Assembly (NCBI GenBank): GCA_963662245.2 | Contig: CAXXVQ010000009.1 | Coordinates: 124,001 to 188,000, forward strand | Direction of reading: 5' to 3' | DNA: 64,000 bases | Source of the DNA: JAFGVL01 sp963662245 | Lineage (GTDB): Bacteria > Bacteroidota > Bacteroidia > Bacteroidales > Paludibacteraceae | Part shown: one piece after another, positions 8,326-17,684 of the stretch | Layout: every line of letters starts with the position of its first letter | Numbering within the stretch: the stretch's first letter is position 1 | Notes under the pieces: generated by a model | Databases searched by the model: none | The model's input: the letters and a program-made list of their open reading frames with translations, nothing else | What the model was told of the DNA's origin: nothing | Translations under genes and position numbers: made by a program

Positions 8326-10362
8326 TTATTCCGCAGCTTTTTCTTCAATAGACTCTGTATCTATATCAGTTTTTGGCTCTTCAATCGTATTTGTTTCTTC
8401 AATCTTTGGTTCAGTTGTTTCAACTTCTTTTTTATCACTTTCTAAAAGAAGTTCATCAGCTCTTGAAGACCATTGTCTTCTTCCAAATATTCTCTCAAGA
8501 TCGTCATTAAAGATTACCTCTTTCTCAATAAGCTGTTTTGCTAATTCATTATGTCCTTCTTTGTTATCTAAAAGAAGTTTTTTAGCTCTTTCATATTGTT
8601 CTGCGATAATCGCTTTCGCTTCCTGATCTATTAATTCAGCTGTTTTGTCGCTATAAGGTTTTGTGAAGCCATATTCATTTGCTCCAGATGAATCATAGTA
8701 GCTTACATTTGATATTTTTTCACTCATACCAAAGTATGCAACCATTGCATATGCTCTCTTAGTTACTCTTTCAAGGTCATTTAAGGCTCCTGTAGAGGTT
8801 GCTTTTAGGAAAACTTCTTCTGCTGCACGACCACCTAGAGTAGCACACATTTCATCCAACATGTGAGCTTTTGTTGTTAAAGCTCTTTCTTCTGGTAAAT
8901 ACCATGCAGCACCTAATGCTTCTCCACGAGGTACAATAGTTACTTTTACAAGTGGAGCAGCATGTTCAATTAACCAGCTAATTGTTGCGTGACCTGCTTC
9001 ATGATATGCGATTGATTTTTTCTCTGCAGTTGTAATGATTTTAGTTCTCTTTTCAAGACCACCAATTATACGGTCAACTGCGTCAAGGAAATCTTGTTTT
9101 TCAACAATATTTTTATTCTTTCTAGCTGCAATCAAAGCAGATTCGTTACAAACATTTGCAATATCAGCTCCTGAGAAACCAGGTGTTTGTTTTGCTAAGA
9201 AATCGATGTCTAAATCGTTTCCAATTTTGATTGGACGCAAGTGTACATTAAAGATTTCTTTTCTTTCTTGAATATCTGGTAAACCAACATGAATTTGTCT
9301 GTCAAAACGACCGGCACGAAGCAGTGCCTTATCAAGAATATCAGCACGGTTTGTTGCAGCAAGGATAATTACACCGCTGTTAGTGCCAAAACCATCCATT
9401 TCCGTTAATAATTGATTCAGGGTGTTTTCACGCTCATCATTTGCGCCCATATTTGGGTTTTTACCACGAGCACGACCAACTGCATCAATCTCATCAATGA
9501 AAATGATACAAGGAGATTTTTCTTTTGCTTGACGGAAAAGGTCACGAACACGCGAAGCTCCAACTCCTACAAACATTTCAACGAAATCAGAACCTGACAT
9601 TGAGAAAAATGGCACATCAGCTTCACCGGCAACGGCTTTTGCTAATAAAGTTTTACCTGTTCCAGGAGGGCCTACAAGCAAAGCTCCTTTAGGGATTTTG
9701 CCTCCAAGTTCTGTGTATTTTTCCGGGTTTTTAAGGAATGATACAATTTCTTCAATTTCTTGTTTAGCTTCAGCAAGGCCTGCTACATCTTTGAAAGTAA
9801 TTTTGATAGAGTTTACCCCACCTTTTTCAAATAACTGAGCTTTTGATTTGCCTACATTAAAGATGCCTCCGGCACTTCCGCCTCCACCCATTCTTCTCAT
9901 TAGAAGTAACCATAGTCCAACTAATAAAATGATTGGTCCGAAAGTGAAAAAGAATGTTTCTAGTAGATTGTTTTCTTCAGTGTATTTAACTTCACCTTTG
10001 AAACCTCTTTCTTTCATCATTTTAGCAACTTCCTCAACAGAAGGGATATTTGTTTCTACAAATCCTTTCTCTTCGCTTTTTTGCTCTTTCTTATCAAATA
10101 CTTTTGATAAGTCATCCTTTTTAACTTCAGCTTTAGCTAAGTTTTTATTTGTGATGACAGTTACTTTTTCAATGTAACTGCTGTCGATGTAATTTTCAAA
10201 CTGTGTATACGCAACTGTTTTATTATTTGTGTCATCATTTAAAAAGTTCATTGCAATTAGAGCAATGAAGATGATTGCAAATATCCAGTTTAGGTTTGGC
10301 CTAAGAAACTTTTTGTTTTTGTCGTTAAATAGGTCTGGTTTTTTATTCTTATCCTTTTCCAT
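8326..10362 (-). CDS. ftsH: ATP-dependent zinc metalloprotease FtsH
   Basis: Membrane-anchored AAA+ protease that degrades misfolded and regulatory membrane proteins. The 678-residue protein has two membrane segments (about 25-42 and 130-150), an AAA module with Walker A GPPGTGKT near 230, Walker B IIFIDEIDA near 290 and the SRH AGRFDRQIH, and an M41 protease domain with the zinc site HEAGH near 455. A Glu/Lys-rich tail of about 50 residues is typical of Bacteroidota. It is 13 bases after rsfS and before lutC. Confidence 0.97.
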   Translation of the reverse strand: MEKDKNKKPDLFNDKNKKFLRPNLNWIFAIIFIALIAMNFLNDDTNNKTVAYTQFENYIDSSYIEKVTVITNKNLAKAEVKKDDLSKVFDKKEQKSEEKGFVETNIPSVEEVAKMMKERGFKGEVKYTEENNLLETFFFTFGPIILLVGLWLLLMRRMGGGGSAGGIFNVGKSKAQLFEKGGVNSIKITFKDVAGLAEAKQEIEEIVSFLKNPEKYTELGGKIPKGALLVGPPGTGKTLLAKAVAGEADVPFFSMSGSDFVEMFVGVGASRVRDLFRQAKEKSPCIIFIDEIDAVGRARGKNPNMGANDERENTLNQLLTEMDGFGTNSGVIILAATNRADILDKALLRAGRFDRQIHVGLPDIQERKEIFNVHLRPIKIGNDLDIDFLAKQTPGFSGADIANVCNESALIAARKNKNIVEKQDFLDAVDRIIGGLEKRTKIITTAEKKSIAYHEAGHATISWLIEHAAPLVKVTIVPRGEALGAAWYLPEERALTTKAHMLDEMCATLGGRAAEEVFLKATSTGALNDLERVTKRAYAMVAYFGMSEKISNVSYYDSSGANEYGFTKPYSDKTAELIDQEAKAIIAEQYERAKKLLLDNKEGHNELAKQLIEKEVIFNDDLERIFGRRQWSSRADELLLESDKKEVETTEPKIEETNTIEEPKTDIDTESIEEKAAE

Positions 10363-10375
10363 GTTTTCTCAGTCT

Positions 10376-10735
10376 TTAGTTCAGGTCTTCAATATAGTTA
10401 ATTTTAGCATCTGACCATAAGTGTTCTATGTCATAGAAGGCACGAACATCAGGTTGGAACACATGCGCAAAAATCTGACCATAGTCAAAGGCAATCCATA
10501 GGGCGTTTTCTTTCCCATCTATTGCATATGGTTTGACTTTTAGCTTCTTGTTTACATAATCCCTTATAGAATCGGCAATTGAAGTTACATGAGTAGAAGA
10601 AGTTCCTTCACATATGATAAAATAGTCACAAGCTCTTTCTGACAAATCTGTCATGTCAACTACTGCTATTTTTTTTCCTTTAATTTCTTGTATTCCTTCT
10701 ACTATTGCTTGTACAATCTCTTTGTTCTCTGCCAT
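10376..10735 (-). CDS. rsfS: Ribosomal silencing factor RsfS
   Basis: Binds protein L14 of the large ribosomal subunit and blocks subunit joining when nutrients are low. The 119-residue protein has the family features DMTDLSERACDYFIICEGTSSTHV near the N terminus (given here in parts: DLSERACDYF, ICEGTSS) and WIAFDYGQIFAHVFQPDVRAFY near residue 85 (core: DYGQIFAHVF). It is the first gene of the long leftward unit and is preceded by a TATATTTG box. Confidence 0.95.
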   Translation of the reverse strand: MAENKEIVQAIVEGIQEIKGKKIAVVDMTDLSERACDYFIICEGTSSTHVTSIADSIRDYVNKKLKVKPYAIDGKENALWIAFDYGQIFAHVFQPDVRAFYDIEHLWSDAKINYIEDLN

Positions 10736-10766
10736 GTTGTTGCTTTTTGCCTAAATTTAAATCATG

Positions 10767-10774
10767 CAAATATA
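10767..10774 (-). promoter_or_regulatory. -7 promoter box of the rsfS-ftsH-phospholipid unit
   Basis: The minus strand reads TATATTTG, matching TAnnTTTG, about 30 bases before the rsfS ATG. As the following nine genes have gaps of 2-37 bases and no other obvious terminator, this may drive the whole unit down to 2856. Confidence 0.55.
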
Positions 10775-10810
10775 GCTTGAATATTTAGAATATAAAAGGA
10801 GGTTTTTAGG

Positions 10811-10845
10811 TATAAAAAAAGTCCGGTTTTAAAAAACCGGACTTT
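10811..10845 (-). terminator. Rho-independent terminator of the TPR/OmpA-like lipoprotein gene
   Basis: A perfect 13-bp stem (AAAGTCCGGTTTT and its complement, 10818-10830 and 10833-10845) with a two-base loop. On the minus strand it is followed by seven T residues. It lies 27 bases past the stop of the minus-strand lipoprotein gene. Confidence 0.88.
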
Positions 10846-10872
10846 AATGTCTTGAATAATATTTTAGAGATA

Positions 10873-12567
10873 TTATTTGATGATTTCTGCAAATGCAGCT
10901 TCTGTGTTATATTTTGCAAATTCAATATCTACACCAGCGCGTTGTTTTAATGCAGGATCCTTAACAGCGTCTTTCAAGTTTGAGAATACGCTTTCTTTAT
11001 CACCTGATCTTGCAGCAATAATAGCATTTAGGTAGCTAGTAAGTTCGTTAGCACCTTTAACCTCTTTTGCTTTTGCAGTAGCTCCAGCGATATCGTTTTT
11101 AGCTAATTTAGCAATAACGGCATTGTTTGATTTATCAGCAGAAAGAGCTTTGTTAGCAGCAAAGTAGTCTCCTTTGTGTAGGTAGATAACACCTAATGCA
11201 GCGTCAAGTTTAGCTCCTAAACCAGAACATTTACCTAAGAAGTTAGCAGCAACTTTGATATCACCTTTACCTAATTGGATAAGACCCCAGTTGAAGTTAG
11301 TTTCTTTAGCAGAAGATTTCATGTCAATTGCTTTAGAGAATAATTTCTCTGCATTGTCCCTTTCTCCTTTAAGATATTTAACAGCACCTAAGTTGTTAAT
11401 AGTTCTCCAATCAGATGGATAAAGTTGAGCAGCTTTCAAATAGATTTTTTCTTTAGTATCTAAGTCTGTAACTAAAGTTGCAGCGTAAAGCATTTCTTCT
11501 ACTGATAATGAATCAGGAGAGTTAACTGCCATTTCAGTTAATTGATTATCAGTTTTACCAGTTAACTCATAGCTAACTTTCATTTTAGAACGGCGTAATT
11601 GAGGTAAGATTTCGTCAGCTAACACTTTAAATGCAGCAGATAGTTTACGAATCTCAGTTTCTCTTTGCTCAGGATCAGAGAATTGAGCAAGTACGCTTAA
11701 AATAAGCTCTTTATCTTGGATAGATGAGTTAGATACTAATTGTTGGAAACCATCCCAGTCCTCAGCAGTATATTTAGAATCTACTTGAGCTTGATTTTTA
11801 AGCTTAGACATTTGTTTGTTGATGTAGCTTACAGCAACTTTTTCGCGTTTCTCAGCTAAGTTAGTGTTTAGATTTAAGCCACCTTCTGGAGATGCATAAC
11901 CAGAAATTTCAACACCAGTTACATTTGTTCCTTCGCTTGCAGAGATTTCTTTAAGTTTATTCGTTAACTCAACGATATCTTCAGCTTTTAATTCTGATGA
12001 ACGAATGTCAGCTTGGTTGATTAAGAAGTTGATGTCAGCTTCTTGTTGGTTAGTAATAGAGTGTTGGAATCCGTCAGCAGCAAATGCAGGTTCCATATTT
12101 TCAGCTTTCGCTAACATATATGTACATTGGATACCATCAGCTAATTTTATTTCAGGAAGGTTAAATGATTTATCTCCTTCTTTAACTTCAAATTGAAGAT
12201 AAAGTTCAGATTTCTCCATTCCTGGTTTGAAATCGAAAGTAACTGTGTGTGTAAATGTTCCACCTTTAGCGTTAGGAACTTTCTTGTCGTTTCCTTGTAC
12301 AGCTTCACCTTGGAAAGTAATTGCTGTAAGTCTTTCTTCAGTTCCATTGTACTTCAGTACTGGAGTGACAACCATAGTTGCTTTCTTTTTAAAATACTTC
12401 TCAGGGAATGTTCCTGTAATTGCAGCTTCAACTACACCACCTTTTGCTTCCAATACAGCTGGCTGAACTTTAAAGTATTCTTGCACTAACGGTTTCATCT
12501 TTGAACAAGACATAAACGAGAAAGCCATTAGAAGCGCAGCGGTTGCTAATAAAAAGTGCTTTTTCAT
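10873..12567 (-). CDS. TPR-containing OmpA-like outer-membrane lipoprotein
   Basis: A 564-residue lipoprotein with a lipobox ending at Cys21 (FMSC). Residues about 30-150 form beta-rich domains, about 190-320 resemble an OmpA-type domain (VEISGYASPEGGLNLNTNLAEKR, core motif GYASPEG...N..L...R, which fits the peptidoglycan-binding fold), and about 360-540 form TPR-like helices (WRTINNLGAVKYLKG, NWGLIQLGKGD). I recall similar proteins as abundant lipoproteins of Bacteroidales. The gene is monocistronic, with a strong terminator, a regular codon choice that suggests high expression, and a long AT-rich upstream region. A structural cell-envelope role is likely but not shown. Confidence 0.75.
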   Translation of the reverse strand: MKKHFLLATAALLMAFSFMSCSKMKPLVQEYFKVQPAVLEAKGGVVEAAITGTFPEKYFKKKATMVVTPVLKYNGTEERLTAITFQGEAVQGNDKKVPNAKGGTFTHTVTFDFKPGMEKSELYLQFEVKEGDKSFNLPEIKLADGIQCTYMLAKAENMEPAFAADGFQHSITNQQEADINFLINQADIRSSELKAEDIVELTNKLKEISASEGTNVTGVEISGYASPEGGLNLNTNLAEKREKVAVSYINKQMSKLKNQAQVDSKYTAEDWDGFQQLVSNSSIQDKELILSVLAQFSDPEQRETEIRKLSAAFKVLADEILPQLRRSKMKVSYELTGKTDNQLTEMAVNSPDSLSVEEMLYAATLVTDLDTKEKIYLKAAQLYPSDWRTINNLGAVKYLKGERDNAEKLFSKAIDMKSSAKETNFNWGLIQLGKGDIKVAANFLGKCSGLGAKLDAALGVIYLHKGDYFAANKALSADKSNNAVIAKLAKNDIAGATAKAKEVKGANELTSYLNAIIAARSGDKESVFSNLKDAVKDPALKQRAGVDIEFAKYNTEAAFAEIIK

Positions 12568-12715
12568 AAAAATAACTGTTTTTGATTTATTGTTTGTGAA
12601 TAAAATTTTGATATCTCTGTTTACTATTTTGAATCCACAAAAATCACAATAATAAATTAGATTACCTAGCTTATTTTCAAAAAAGATAGATTTCTGATGT
12701 CTCTCGTTTGCTAAA

Positions 12716-12737
12716 ATATGTTAAATATTTAACATAT
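12716..12737. repeat. Perfect 22-bp palindrome between divergent genes
   Basis: ATATGTTAAATATTTAACATAT is its own reverse complement. It sits between the leftward lipoprotein gene and the rightward radical SAM gene, 149 bases from one start and 62 bases from the other, a position suited to an operator. No TAnnTTTG box with an exact match was found in this 231-base intergenic region (GATATTTG at 12760-12770 is one base off). Confidence 0.45.
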
Positions 12738-12798
12738 ATAAAGTATTGGAATAAAAGTCAGATATTTGCGTTTAATCTAGAATAGCAGCTAAAAATCT

Positions 12799-13770
12799 AT
12801 GTTCGAGAAATATTCTTCAAAGCTAATAAACGGGGTGAAAGTGATGTTAGCGTATTTATTATCCCTTGTTTTTCGTAAGCCAATCGTTTGGGGTATGCCT
12901 GCTGTGCTTTCTATTGAACCAAGTAGTTTTTGTAATCTTCATTGCCCGGAGTGTCCTGTCGGAAATGGACTGTCTACTCGAGAGAAGACATTAATTTCAG
13001 TTTCATTATTCGAAAAGATTATTGAGCAAGTAAAATACAGTTGTACCTATTTGACTTTATATTTTCAGGGAGAGCCATTTACGCATCCGCATTTTACTGA
13101 ACTAGTATTATTAGCTCGCCGAAACGGTATTTATGCTGCAAGCTCTACTAATGCACAGTTAATAACTCCTGTTATTGCCGAAGAACTAGTTAGATATAAT
13201 CTTAATAAGATAATAGTATCAATGGATGGTATTACTCAAGATGTATATGAAAAATATAGAGTTGGAGGTAGTTTAGATAAGGTGTTGGAAGGGATAAAAT
13301 TTTTAGTTGAGAAAAAGGCGCTTTTTCAGTTAAAGCAACCGGAAATTGAGTTGCAGTTTTTAGTGTTCAGTCATAATGAGCATCAGATGAATGCTGTGAG
13401 AGAATTGGCAAAAGAACTGAAAGTTGATAAATTGACCTTTAAGACAGCTCAAATCATTTCCTATGAAAAGGGAAGTGACTTGTTGCCAAAACAGCAGAAG
13501 TACTCAAGATATGTACAACAGCCGGATGGTTTATTTGTGAGAAAAAAGAAAGTTCGGAATATCTGTTGGAGGGCTTTTTCAGGAGCAGTAATTACAAGCG
13601 AAGGCGATGTTTTGCCTTGTAGCTATGATAAAAATGCTGAGCATTCTTTTGGAAACATTAATAATATGTCTCTAAAAGAGATTTGGCATGGTGAAAAAGC
13701 AAAACAATTTCGACAACAAATCTTAACTGATAAAAAAGTATTTGAAATGTGCCGAAATTGTACTGTATAA
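12799..13770 (+). CDS. Radical SAM/SPASM domain protein
   Basis: A 323-residue radical SAM enzyme of unknown substrate. The 4Fe-4S cluster motif is Cys45-x3-Cys49-x2-Cys52 (CNLHCPEC). A TIM-barrel core follows with YFQGEPFTHP and a C-terminal SPASM region with CWRAFSGAVITSEGDVLPC near 250 and a final CRNC at 318-321, giving auxiliary-cluster ligands. The protein ends soon after the last cysteines, shorter than many maturases. No precursor peptide gene was seen nearby, and the only neighbours are convergent rRNA methyltransferase and divergent lipoprotein genes, so context does not reveal the target. Confidence 0.85.
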   Translation: MFEKYSSKLINGVKVMLAYLLSLVFRKPIVWGMPAVLSIEPSSFCNLHCPECPVGNGLSTREKTLISVSLFEKIIEQVKYSCTYLTLYFQGEPFTHPHFTELVLLARRNGIYAASSTNAQLITPVIAEELVRYNLNKIIVSMDGITQDVYEKYRVGGSLDKVLEGIKFLVEKKALFQLKQPEIELQFLVFSHNEHQMNAVRELAKELKVDKLTFKTAQIISYEKGSDLLPKQQKYSRYVQQPDGLFVRKKKVRNICWRAFSGAVITSEGDVLPCSYDKNAEHSFGNINNMSLKEIWHGEKAKQFRQQILTDKKVFEMCRNCTV

Positions 13771-13773
13771 GGT

Positions 13774-14940
13774 TTATCTTCTTTTTTTGTGAGCAACAAA
13801 GTCTTTTCGTTTTCCTTCGAAAATCTCATACTTACATAGTAAGCAATCAATGTCCCCGTTAAAAAGGTTAATCTTTTTAGATGGTTTCATTCCAATTTTT
13901 GACAAGAACTTCTCATCAGAACTAATAACCCAAGCTTGATTTCCTGCAAAACCAAATTTTAGTTTTGTACCTAAGCTTTCGTATACACTAAAGATTGCAT
14001 CTGGTTTTAGTCTTTCACCATAAGGCGGATTAGTTACCATTAATGCTTTGCCCTCAGGAATCTCAAGATTGTTTACATTGCAAGTTTGTAATTCAATATA
14101 TTTACTTAAACCTGCACTTTTAATATTTCTTTCTGCAATCTGGATAGCACGGGGAGCAATATCAGAACCATAGATCTTGAAATTGAACTCTCGTTCGTAG
14201 CTGTCATCATTGTATATGTCGTCAAATAAATCTTTGTCAAAATCTTTCCAACGCTCAAATCCAAATGATTTTCTAAATAGTCCTGGTGGAATGTTTAGTG
14301 CGATTAAAGCTGCTTCAATTAGGAAAGTTCCTGAACCACACATAGGGTCAACAAAGTTTGATTTTCCGTCCCAACCGCTTAAAAGTAAGATACCTGCAGC
14401 AAGAGCTTCGTTAATTGGAGCTTCAGTTTGTTCTACGCGATATCCTCTTTTGTGAAGTGAATCACCAGAGCTGTCAAGTGAAACAGTACAGCGAGTTTGT
14501 GAAACATGGATATTGATTGATAAATCAGGATTTGAGATACTAACAGACGGGCGTTTGTTGTATTTCTCCATAAATTGATCCGCAATGGCATCTTTTACCT
14601 TGTATGCAACAAACTTAGAGTGAGTAAATTGGTCAGAATAGACAGTTGAATCAATAGCAAAAGTGCTGTTTTTATCGAGGTAATCTTCCCAGTTTATTGT
14701 TTTTGACTTTTCGTAAATTTGATCTGCATTTCTTGCAGTAAAATTCGCAATTGGCACAAGGAATCTTGTTGCTGTTCTGACATGTAAATTTGCTTTGTAA
14801 AGGAGTTCTTTGTTTCCTTTGAAACTGACAGCTCTTCGTTCTATTTGAACTTCGTCAGCTCCTAAATTGATTAACTCTTTTGCTAATACTTCTTCTAATC
14901 CTTTAAAAGTTTTAGCAATGATTTCAAATCTTTTTTCCAT
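13774..14940 (-). CDS. THUMP-domain class I rRNA methyltransferase (RlmL/TrmN-like)
   Basis: A 388-residue protein with an N-terminal THUMP/ferredoxin-like region (about 1-160) and a Rossmann methyltransferase domain. DPMCGSGTFLIEAA near residue 200 binds S-adenosylmethionine, and NPPYGERL near 307 is the N6/N2-guanine or adenine methyltransferase active-site motif. It resembles the N-terminal half of E. coli RlmL, which methylates 23S rRNA G2445; the exact target here is inferred. It begins 14 bases after cysE on the same strand and is convergent with the radical SAM gene, three bases apart. Confidence 0.88.
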   Translation of the reverse strand: MEKRFEIIAKTFKGLEEVLAKELINLGADEVQIERRAVSFKGNKELLYKANLHVRTATRFLVPIANFTARNADQIYEKSKTINWEDYLDKNSTFAIDSTVYSDQFTHSKFVAYKVKDAIADQFMEKYNKRPSVSISNPDLSINIHVSQTRCTVSLDSSGDSLHKRGYRVEQTEAPINEALAAGILLLSGWDGKSNFVDPMCGSGTFLIEAALIALNIPPGLFRKSFGFERWKDFDKDLFDDIYNDDSYEREFNFKIYGSDIAPRAIQIAERNIKSAGLSKYIELQTCNVNNLEIPEGKALMVTNPPYGERLKPDAIFSVYESLGTKLKFGFAGNQAWVISSDEKFLSKIGMKPSKKINLFNGDIDCLLCKYEIFEGKRKDFVAHKKRR

Positions 14941-14954
14941 GAGTTATTTTATAG

Positions 14955-15833
14955 TTATTTCTGCAATACTTTTGAACCTGGAGCAACATCTGTATCTACC
15001 CAGATGTTTCCACCAATAATAGACCCTTTGCCGATTGTTATTCTACCTAAAATTGATGCGTTTGAGTAAACAATAACATCATCTTCAAGTATAGGGTGAC
15101 GATCAATGCCTTTGATAGGGTTGCCATTTTCATCCATTGGGAAACTTTTTGCTCCAAGAGTAACTCCTTGGTAAAGTTTTACATTCTTGCCAATAATGGC
15201 AGTTTCTCCGATAACAACTCCAGTGCCGTGGTCAATCGTAAAAGATTCACCAATTCTTGCTCCCGGATGAATATCGATTCCAGTTTCAGAATGAGCCATT
15301 TCAGTGATGATTCTTGGAATTAAAGGCACGCCAAGTTTTAATAAAATATGAGCCATTCGATAGTTGCTGATGGCTCTGATTGCAGGGTAACAAAATATGA
15401 TTTCACCGGAGTTTTTCGCTGCCGGATCACCATTGTATGCCGCAACTACATCCGTGATAAGAATTTCTCTAAGTTTTGGGAGTTCAGCTACAAACTGAGC
15501 TGCTATTTCTTTTGCTTGTTTTTTACATTCAGAACTATCAACTTCAGGATTGCTATCAAAACAAAGTCCAGCTAGAACCTGCTCTGTCAAGATGTGATGA
15601 AGCCTTTCCACACTTACACCCATGTGGTATTTCAGGTTGTGAATATTTACAGATGCGTTTCCAAAATATCCTGGGAAAAGAATAGCTCTGGTAAGATTGA
15701 CAATCTCTTCAAGCTCGTTAATTGAAGGCATTGGCGCTCCATCTTTTTGCTGATGGCACACCGTATTGAATCCGTCAATCTTAGAAAGCGTTTCAATTGT
15801 GTCAACAATTATCTTTTTATTTTTTGTAAGCAT
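14955..15833 (-). CDS. cysE: Serine O-acetyltransferase (EpsC/CysE type)
   Basis: Acetylates L-serine with acetyl-CoA in the first step of cysteine synthesis. The 292-residue protein has an alpha-helical N-terminal domain (about 1-160) and a left-handed beta-helix of hexapeptide repeats: IDIHPGARIGESFTIDHGTGVVIGE (core: IHPGARIG, IDHGTGVVIG), VKLYQGVTLGA and ASILGRITIGKGSIIGG. A Bacteroidota insertion in the loop (FPMDENGNPIKGIDRHP) precedes the closing coils. A TACCTTTG box lies upstream and the rRNA methyltransferase gene follows closely. Confidence 0.93.
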   Translation of the reverse strand: MLTKNKKIIVDTIETLSKIDGFNTVCHQQKDGAPMPSINELEEIVNLTRAILFPGYFGNASVNIHNLKYHMGVSVERLHHILTEQVLAGLCFDSNPEVDSSECKKQAKEIAAQFVAELPKLREILITDVVAAYNGDPAAKNSGEIIFCYPAIRAISNYRMAHILLKLGVPLIPRIITEMAHSETGIDIHPGARIGESFTIDHGTGVVIGETAIIGKNVKLYQGVTLGAKSFPMDENGNPIKGIDRHPILEDDVIVYSNASILGRITIGKGSIIGGNIWVDTDVAPGSKVLQK

Positions 15834-15856
15834 TGCCCTTGATTAAAATTGAACTG

Positions 15857-15864
15857 CAAAGGTA
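15857..15864 (-). promoter_or_regulatory. -7 promoter box of cysE
   Basis: The minus strand reads TACCTTTG, matching TAnnTTTG, 23 bases before the cysE ATG. Confidence 0.5.
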
Positions 15865-15878
15865 CTAAAAAAACAGGG

Positions 15879-17495
15879 CTAGTTTTGGGTTAAGCTAAGC
15901 TTATACTCATTTTCTTTCTCAAGTACCTCAATAGCTTTCTTGTAGGTGTCATTTGTGGTGTTAATTTCCTGATAAAATTCAGATAATCCCCATAGTCTTC
16001 TTGCAAATAACGCTTTTAGTTCCATTGAAAGAAATGCTTTGCTTTTTTCAAAATCATCTTTCACAAATTCAACTTCATCTTTTGTGGCAGCATCAGTTAG
16101 TTCATTTAAAATCTCATCACTTACAGTAAATTGTTCGGAGAAGATTTTATATGTTGGATATTTTACTTTCCATTCATCAGCATGTGTTTCAAAATATTTT
16201 GAAGAGAAAGAGTTAACGATTCCTTTTGAAACGATTTTTTTCAAATATTTTGTGAGATGCGTGGTGTCAATTGGGATAAAGATATCCGGCATAATTCCAC
16301 CACCACCATAAACTGGTCTGTGCAGATTTAAAGTATAGCGTTTTAAAGAATCCGGGAAATGAATACTATCTGCCGAAGAAAGTTCTCCTCTGTTATAGCG
16401 GTCAATTAAATCATGTTTGTATTTTTCAATGCCTTCTTTATATGGTTTTTGGATACATCTGCCGGCAGGAGTGTAGTATCTGGCTGTCGTTAAACGCATC
16501 ATTGCGCCGTCAGACATTGGTATTTGTTGCTGAACCAATCCTTTTCCATAGGTTCTTCGACCTATGATTAGACCTCGATCCCAGTCTTGGATTGCTCCAG
16601 ATATAATTTCACTTGCTGAGGCAGAATATTCATCAACCAAAACTACAATTCTTCCGGTTTCAAATTTCCCTTTGCTTGAGGCGATGAATTTTGTTTGATC
16701 ATTATTTTCAGATCTGCCTTTAGTGTAAACAATCATCTTTTTATCTGCCAAAAATTCGTCGGCAAGGTCAATTGCAGTTTTTAAATAACCACCGCCATTT
16801 GATTGTAAGTCAAAGATTAAATCTTTCATACCTTGAGCTTTAAGCTCATCAAAAGCTTTGTCGAATTCATCTTTAGAAGTTGCACTGAATCGGTTAAGTT
16901 TAATATATCCAATGCTTGGAGTTGCCATATAGCTAGCATCTACACTAAATAAAGGAATTTTATCGCGAATAATTTTAAAGCTCAATAAGTCTGGATTTCC
17001 TCTGCGTAAAACTTTTACATTCACCGAAGTTCCTTTTTTACCGCGTAATTTTTTCATTACATCCAGGTTAGTAAGTTTTACGCCGGCAATTGTGCTGTCA
17101 TTAACAGTCACAATGCGGTCACCGGGAAGGATGCCGACTTTTTCTGAAGGGCCACCTGAAATGGTTTGTTCAACAAATAAAGTGTCATCCAGTATTTGGA
17201 ACTGAACTCCAATCCCTTCAAAATTTCCAACAAGCTGTTCATTGGCTTTTTTTACTTCATCTTTTGGGATATATACAGAATGTGGGTCTAGTTTTTCAAG
17301 TATTCCTTTGATTGCATTTTCTGCCATTTCATCGCTGCTTACTGAATCTACATATAGTTGCTGTATTTTAACGGAAGCTTCAATAATTCTGTTGATGTTC
17401 TGCATATCACTTTTTGATTCAAAAAGGCTCATTAATTGGGCAAAAGAGCAGAACGAGAAACTTAAAATCCCAATAGAAAGAAGTAATTTTTTCAT
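15879..17495 (-). CDS. S41-family C-terminal processing protease
   Basis: A secreted serine protease of the CtpA/tail-specific family, about 538 residues. I start it at the ATG at 17493-17495, because a signal peptide (MKKLLLSIGILSFSF...FAQ) begins there; an in-frame ATG at 17540 would add 15 residues that spoil it. A PDZ domain lies at about 85-165 (GIGVQF, GDRIVTVND), the protease core at about 190-360 with the catalytic serine in EYSASASEI and the lysine in RRTYGKGLVQ, and a long helical C-terminal region. It probably trims or degrades periplasmic proteins. It is divergent from rdgB; a TACTTTTG box at 17546-17553 fits it. Confidence 0.92.
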   Translation of the reverse strand: MKKLLLSIGILSFSFCSFAQLMSLFESKSDMQNINRIIEASVKIQQLYVDSVSSDEMAENAIKGILEKLDPHSVYIPKDEVKKANEQLVGNFEGIGVQFQILDDTLFVEQTISGGPSEKVGILPGDRIVTVNDSTIAGVKLTNLDVMKKLRGKKGTSVNVKVLRRGNPDLLSFKIIRDKIPLFSVDASYMATPSIGYIKLNRFSATSKDEFDKAFDELKAQGMKDLIFDLQSNGGGYLKTAIDLADEFLADKKMIVYTKGRSENNDQTKFIASSKGKFETGRIVVLVDEYSASASEIISGAIQDWDRGLIIGRRTYGKGLVQQQIPMSDGAMMRLTTARYYTPAGRCIQKPYKEGIEKYKHDLIDRYNRGELSSADSIHFPDSLKRYTLNLHRPVYGGGGIMPDIFIPIDTTHLTKYLKKIVSKGIVNSFSSKYFETHADEWKVKYPTYKIFSEQFTVSDEILNELTDAATKDEVEFVKDDFEKSKAFLSMELKALFARRLWGLSEFYQEINTTNDTYKKAIEVLEKENEYKLSLTQN

Positions 17496-17545
17496 GCTGA
17501 TAAAGTTTTCAAGCCATATTTTTGGCTTTAAATAGTTCAAAAAAA

Positions 17546-17553
17546 CAAAAGTA
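17546..17553 (-). promoter_or_regulatory. -7 promoter box of the S41 protease
   Basis: The minus strand reads TACTTTTG, matching TAnnTTTG. Transcription would start near 17539, just downstream of the farther ATG, which supports the start at 17495. Confidence 0.5.
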
Positions 17554-17647
17554 AAAAAACCGTAGAGAAATTCGTCTTACTTTAATTAATAAAAAGAAAT
17601 ATGGGCTTTTTTGGTGAAAATCAGCTTTCTAGAAACTTTAAAAAATC

Positions 17648-17655
17648 TATCTTTG
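17648..17655 (+). promoter_or_regulatory. -7 promoter box of rdgB-porZ
   Basis: TATCTTTG matches TAnnTTTG and lies 29 bases before the ATG at 17685. It falls inside the open frame that begins at 17601, which argues that the upstream ATGs there are not used. Confidence 0.55.
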
Positions 17656-17684
17656 TTTTTCATCAGAAAATGAGATTAGTAAAC

